64,000 nucleotides of DNA from Puffinus mauretanicus (taxonomy: Eukaryota > Chordata > Aves > Procellariiformes > Procellariidae). The notes beneath the pieces are model-generated. The model was not told the origin of the DNA. It searched no databases and worked only from the letters and a program-made list of their open reading frames with translations. Shown piece after piece: positions 60,841 to 64,000 of the stretch. The translations under genes and the position numbers were made by a program. The stretch is taken from contig JAJKFH010001650.1 in the NCBI GenBank assembly GCA_023333565.1, positions 48,741 through 112,740 on the forward strand, read 5' to 3'. How positions within the stretch are numbered: the stretch's first letter is position 1; every line of letters begins with the position of its first letter.

Positions 60841-61122
60841 CTAAGCCCCCACTCGCTTGCTCACTCCCCAGCCCCCCCCCCGCTGCTCTTTGACATGCAG
60901 CAACCCTACAACAGAAGGGTTTGCTAAGAGGCTGGGCAAGCTAGACAGCTGTTCAATCCTCTCTGTATCCATGGCAGCTACACCAAAAGCCCACTGGTAC
61001 CCTTTTTGGCCCCTGAAGTAGCCTATCCTGATGTAGTCCATGCCAAGGATGCACAGAGCCTCCAAGTCAGTCACAACACTTTGCCACTTATTGCTTGTTA
61101 GAGTCACTTCAGCCTCCAACAC
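60841..61122 (-). pseudogene. ERV pol-region remnant
   Basis: A 93-codon open segment resembles the stretch around the protease/reverse-transcriptase boundary of avian ERV pol proteins (LGMDYIRIGYFRG, then GYQWAFGVAAMDTE). It stops where the 3' LTR remnant begins. No RT catalytic motif is present, and it cannot function. Confidence 0.65.
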
Positions 61123-62897
61123 AAATAACTGTTGGGATTATCCTGTTGCTCCAGAAATCCAGGTGGCTTCTGTCCCGTTGTATCCTGACAGCATTAGGGT
61201 CACTGAGCACTGGTGTCCAGCAGAGCCTTATACTCCTGTGCGTCCAATGTGCCAGACTATTGAATCCATACAGTCCAACAAACCCAGTTATGCCTTTCCT
61301 CCGCCTGGCTGGAGGCATGGCCCCTCTATTCCTGGTCAGCGCATTCATTACCCGACTCCTGTAATTACAAACCAGGATCAGAAGTAGGATCAGTTCTTCC
61401 ACTGTGTCTGGGGAATTGCTCAACAGCAACTGGAGTAGTCATCTTCCTGAATGGACCCTTTCTGGCTGCTGTTTTGCCTTGCAATTCACATATACAAGTT
61501 TCTAGGCTTGAGATACATGCACCGTCCCACGTCCTTCCCATGGTCATGCAGATAGAACCACAGGGTGGCATGCACGGTTCCCTTTCCTTTGAGCAGAGAA
61601 AGGCTAACTCCATGTGACACTCTTGATAGCTAAGACACTGACCTGTATGGGTGAGGAGGAAAACATACTCTCTTTGAATTTGCTGGAAATTTTGGGACAG
61701 TTTTTCCTACAGCTGAGACACAGGACCATGGGGTTTGGGAGGTAGAGAGATTCTCTTTGCATTGCCAGAGCTGGCCAGCCAGTCTGTCCGCAGTTGGTGC
61801 CTCAATGTCTGTACAATTATTGTCAGGGTGCTGACATACAGTGTTGGTGTGCTCTGTACAAACTTTTGACCATGTGCACTAGACTTCATGTGGATCTATG
61901 GACCCTGGTTATTGCCCAGGTTGCTGTAGATCACTTCCACCACCAATTCCCTAATGCTTGATATCTCCCTCAGTGGTGGTCCACTTGCCTCAGTAGTTTA
62001 CAAGATCTTCCTTGAGGGGGTACCTTGCCTTCACGCTTGACAGAAGTTACCTCCAGAAGCTGCAGATTGTTGCCCCTCTTCCGATCCCTTCATCGGTTTC
62101 CCGGTCCTTACCGAGAGATCCCAGTTGCTGGCTTTCTTACCCTCTAATTCCTGACTCAGCCCAAGTATCCTAGCATCAGAGAAAACAGGTGATAATTTGC
62201 TCACCTAGACGACAGCTGTAATTTTTCCGCATATCTTGCGGCTCGTTCAGGGATAGGACTGGGTGGTTTCTGCACTCATTCATGACTTCTGTCTCTTTCC
62301 CCTCTTGTTCTTGTGGCTGCTCCACTGCAGAACAGGCTGCCTTTTCTGATTCTTCCTCCTGCTCCCTCTTAGAAGCTTCTTCCTCCCTTACTAACCAAGT
62401 TGAGTTCCTCTTCCATTATTTAGGAGCAACTGTTTTTGTCGAGGGTTGGGTCTCTGACTTAGCCACAGTGTCCATTTTTATGCCCTCAGATCCAGAGACC
62501 CTTTCACCCCGCTGAGGTTGGTGTAGGCCAGGCCCCAGCACAGTGTAAGAAGTTGGCATAGACAAGGCATCCTTTCTTCAAGTGTTTTGTCACTTCAACA
62601 GGATGCCATGCTTGTTCAGGTGTGAAGTCTCACACCATTGAACGTGAAAACTGCTCTACGTACCTGCCCAAATTCTCCTAAGCAACTTGTGACCTATGAC
62701 CTGTTTACCTCAGGACACATCCCTGTGTGGCATTCACAAATAGTTGGTTATCCTTAGGAAAAGCCAGAATCAGATTCTTGACATGTACCAATTTAAGCAT
62801 TCTAGTTACCCAAGGATGTTCAAGAAACTGAAGAGCTGTTGTAATAAGGCAGAAGAAAAATCTGTTCCAGGAGGGAGGAAGGGGGAGATGCCATTCT

Positions 62898-63218
62898 TCA
62901 TTTCCTCTGCAAATTGGCTCTTGGATGAGAAGAGGAAAATTTCTTAATTGTCTCCACAAGATGGTTCCCAAAGTACTGGGACAGAACCAATGCAGCACCT
63001 AAATACCAGATTAGGCTCAAGGCCAGTGCTTTTATCATAACTCTCCCAGGCAAAACACAAAAAAGTGCTAAACAGCACAGCAAACTGCAAAAGCTGAAAG
63101 CACCCACCAACAAGTCCTCAAATTTGATATACAGAAAGAGGGGGAGCATGCCTTGCACCAGGTAAAGGAACAAATAAACCAGTGTAGAGAACAAATATAT
63201 CAATATTATGACCAACAA
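62898..63218 (-). pseudogene. Hydrophobic open frame in the ERV leader
   Basis: A 106-codon open frame begins about 95 bases inside the 5' LTR. It contains three or four hydrophobic stretches (for example IILIYLFSTLVYLFLYLV and ALALSLIWYLGAALVL). It could be a leader-encoded small membrane protein typical of this ERV lineage, or a chance frame. The family is not recognised. Confidence 0.3.
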
Positions 63219-63312
63219 CAGCTAAACAGGTGTAACTACTATAAATTCCTGTCTAGTACACTCCAATCAAATCTATTGCGATGTCAAACCACTCTGGCTC
63301 CAAAAAGGACTC

Positions 63313-63867
63313 TGTCTGGTTGACAGCAGCTGACAGCTAAGACCCCATCCAGTCACTCACTCTCTCCCCCTCAGCAGGATGGGGGAGAGAATTGGAAGGG
63401 CAAAAGCAAGAAAACTTCATGGGTCGAGATAAAGATAGTTCAATAAGTGGAGGGGGGGGGGGGAAGGGAAAAATGGAAAAAACCCCAACAAGTTGTGCAA
63501 AAGCAATCACTTACCACCAGCAGACCGATACTCAGCCAGTGTCCGAGCAACAGCTACTTTGGAGAAATTCCTCCCCACCCATTCTATTGCTGAGCATGAC
63601 AGTATATTGTATGGAATATCTCTTTGGTCAGAAGGGTCAGCTGTCCCAGCTGTGTCCCCTCCCAGTCTCTTGCCAACCCTTAGCCTACTCGTTGTGGGGG
63701 CAGAGTGAGAAACAGATGGCCTTGATGGCTGCTGCGCAAGCATTTGTTAAGCAACAGCTGAAACACTGCTGTGTTGTCAACACTGTTTTGGTCACAAATA
63801 TCAAACACAGCAGCATATGAGCTGCTATGAAGTAAATGAACTCCATTCCAACCAAACCCAGTACACA
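63313..63867 (-). repeat. 5' LTR of the ERV
   Basis: On the minus strand it starts TGTACTGGGTTTGGTTGG and ends near CAACCAGACA. Recognisable blocks are the U3 (CAAAACAGTGTTGACAACAC), the promoter region (AGAGATATTCCATACAATAT), and R/U5 (CTATCTTTATCTCGACCCATG). The spot where the family's TATA box should be reads CAATAGAATG, so the promoter looks decayed. A homopolymer of G (about 63,450-63,462) lies inside. Confidence 0.8.
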
Positions 63868-64000
63868 GCAAAAGAATGAGAAGCAGCATTCACAAATTGC
63901 ATCAAGGGAAATTCCTATGGGATACTGTGGCCATCCACTTCCCCCTGACAAGGTCAAACACACATGCCATGCTGACAGCTGAATCAGCAGGGACGAAAGG

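Larger units (their letters stand above)
60815..63867 (-). mobile_element. Decayed endogenous retrovirus in a MAPK15 intron
   Basis: Minus orientation, the same as MAPK15. A full 5' LTR lies at 63,313-63,867. Just past its inner edge is a primer-binding-like TTGGAGCCAGAGTGG (63,290-63,310 region). A leader and broken gag-like sequence follow, then a pol-region segment at 60,841-61,122. At 60,815-60,878 only the last 60 or so bases of the 3' LTR remain (TGTGGTGGGCTGACCCCGGC on the plus strand). The 3.05 kb element therefore lacks most of pol, all of env and most of its 3' LTR. I found no matching target duplication. No intact gene remains. Confidence 0.8.

Noticed and set aside
60841..61122. 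Domesticated retroviral gene
   Set aside because: Only 93 codons, no catalytic motif, bounded by the LTR remnant and decayed neighbours; nothing indicates selection.
1..64000. CRISPR arrays, bacterial operons, rRNA or tRNA genes
   Set aside because: None seen; intron-containing genes and CR1 repeats show that this is vertebrate nuclear DNA.

Overview
The window is vertebrate and, from its repeats, avian nuclear DNA. CR1 (chicken repeat 1) LINEs with the bird-type 3' tail (ATTCTATGATTCT-like) recur throughout, alongside avian-type retroviral LTRs. The two recognisable genes have ordinary GT-AG introns. There are no prokaryotic features: no operons, CRISPR arrays or insertion sequences, and I saw no tRNA or rRNA gene.

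Layout. Bases 1-36,700 hold no gene I can name. They contain old and young CR1 pieces, three CpG-rich islands (about 5.93-6.5, 16.1-16.75 and 33.54-33.99 kb), a 3 x 68 bp minisatellite, a fossil inverted-repeat element at 27.9-28.1 kb, an LTR fragment at 10.8-11.1 kb and a nested CR1 pair at 30.0-31.9 kb. Bases 36,702-43,900 are FAM83H on the + strand: four coding exons, 1,127 codons, complete to its stop, with three clustered poly(A) signals. Bases 48,292-59,881 are the 3' part of MAPK15 (ERK7/8) on the - strand: five coding exons, with the catalytic core upstream, beyond the right edge. Bases 60,815-63,867 are a decayed endogenous retrovirus lying in the next MAPK15 intron.

The two genes converge tail to tail, with stop codons 4.66 kb apart. 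This is the arrangement of MAPK15 and FAM83H on human 8q24.3. Their known roles are separate: FAM83H scaffolds casein kinase 1 and organises keratin, and is an enamel-disease gene in humans; MAPK15 is an atypical MAP kinase in autophagy and cilium biology. Nothing here suggests they act together.

The most interesting points are: an intact FAM83H in a lineage without enamel, with a 17-residue tandem duplication; a MAPK15 LC3-interacting motif split by a 6.9 kb intron that has filled with nested LINEs and an LTR; three separate nested CR1 insertions, one with a clean 7 bp target-site duplication; a GGCCCC hexanucleotide array in a CpG island; and weak signs of an unidentified minus-strand gene in the first 6 kb. 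I did not find a clearly novel biological system.
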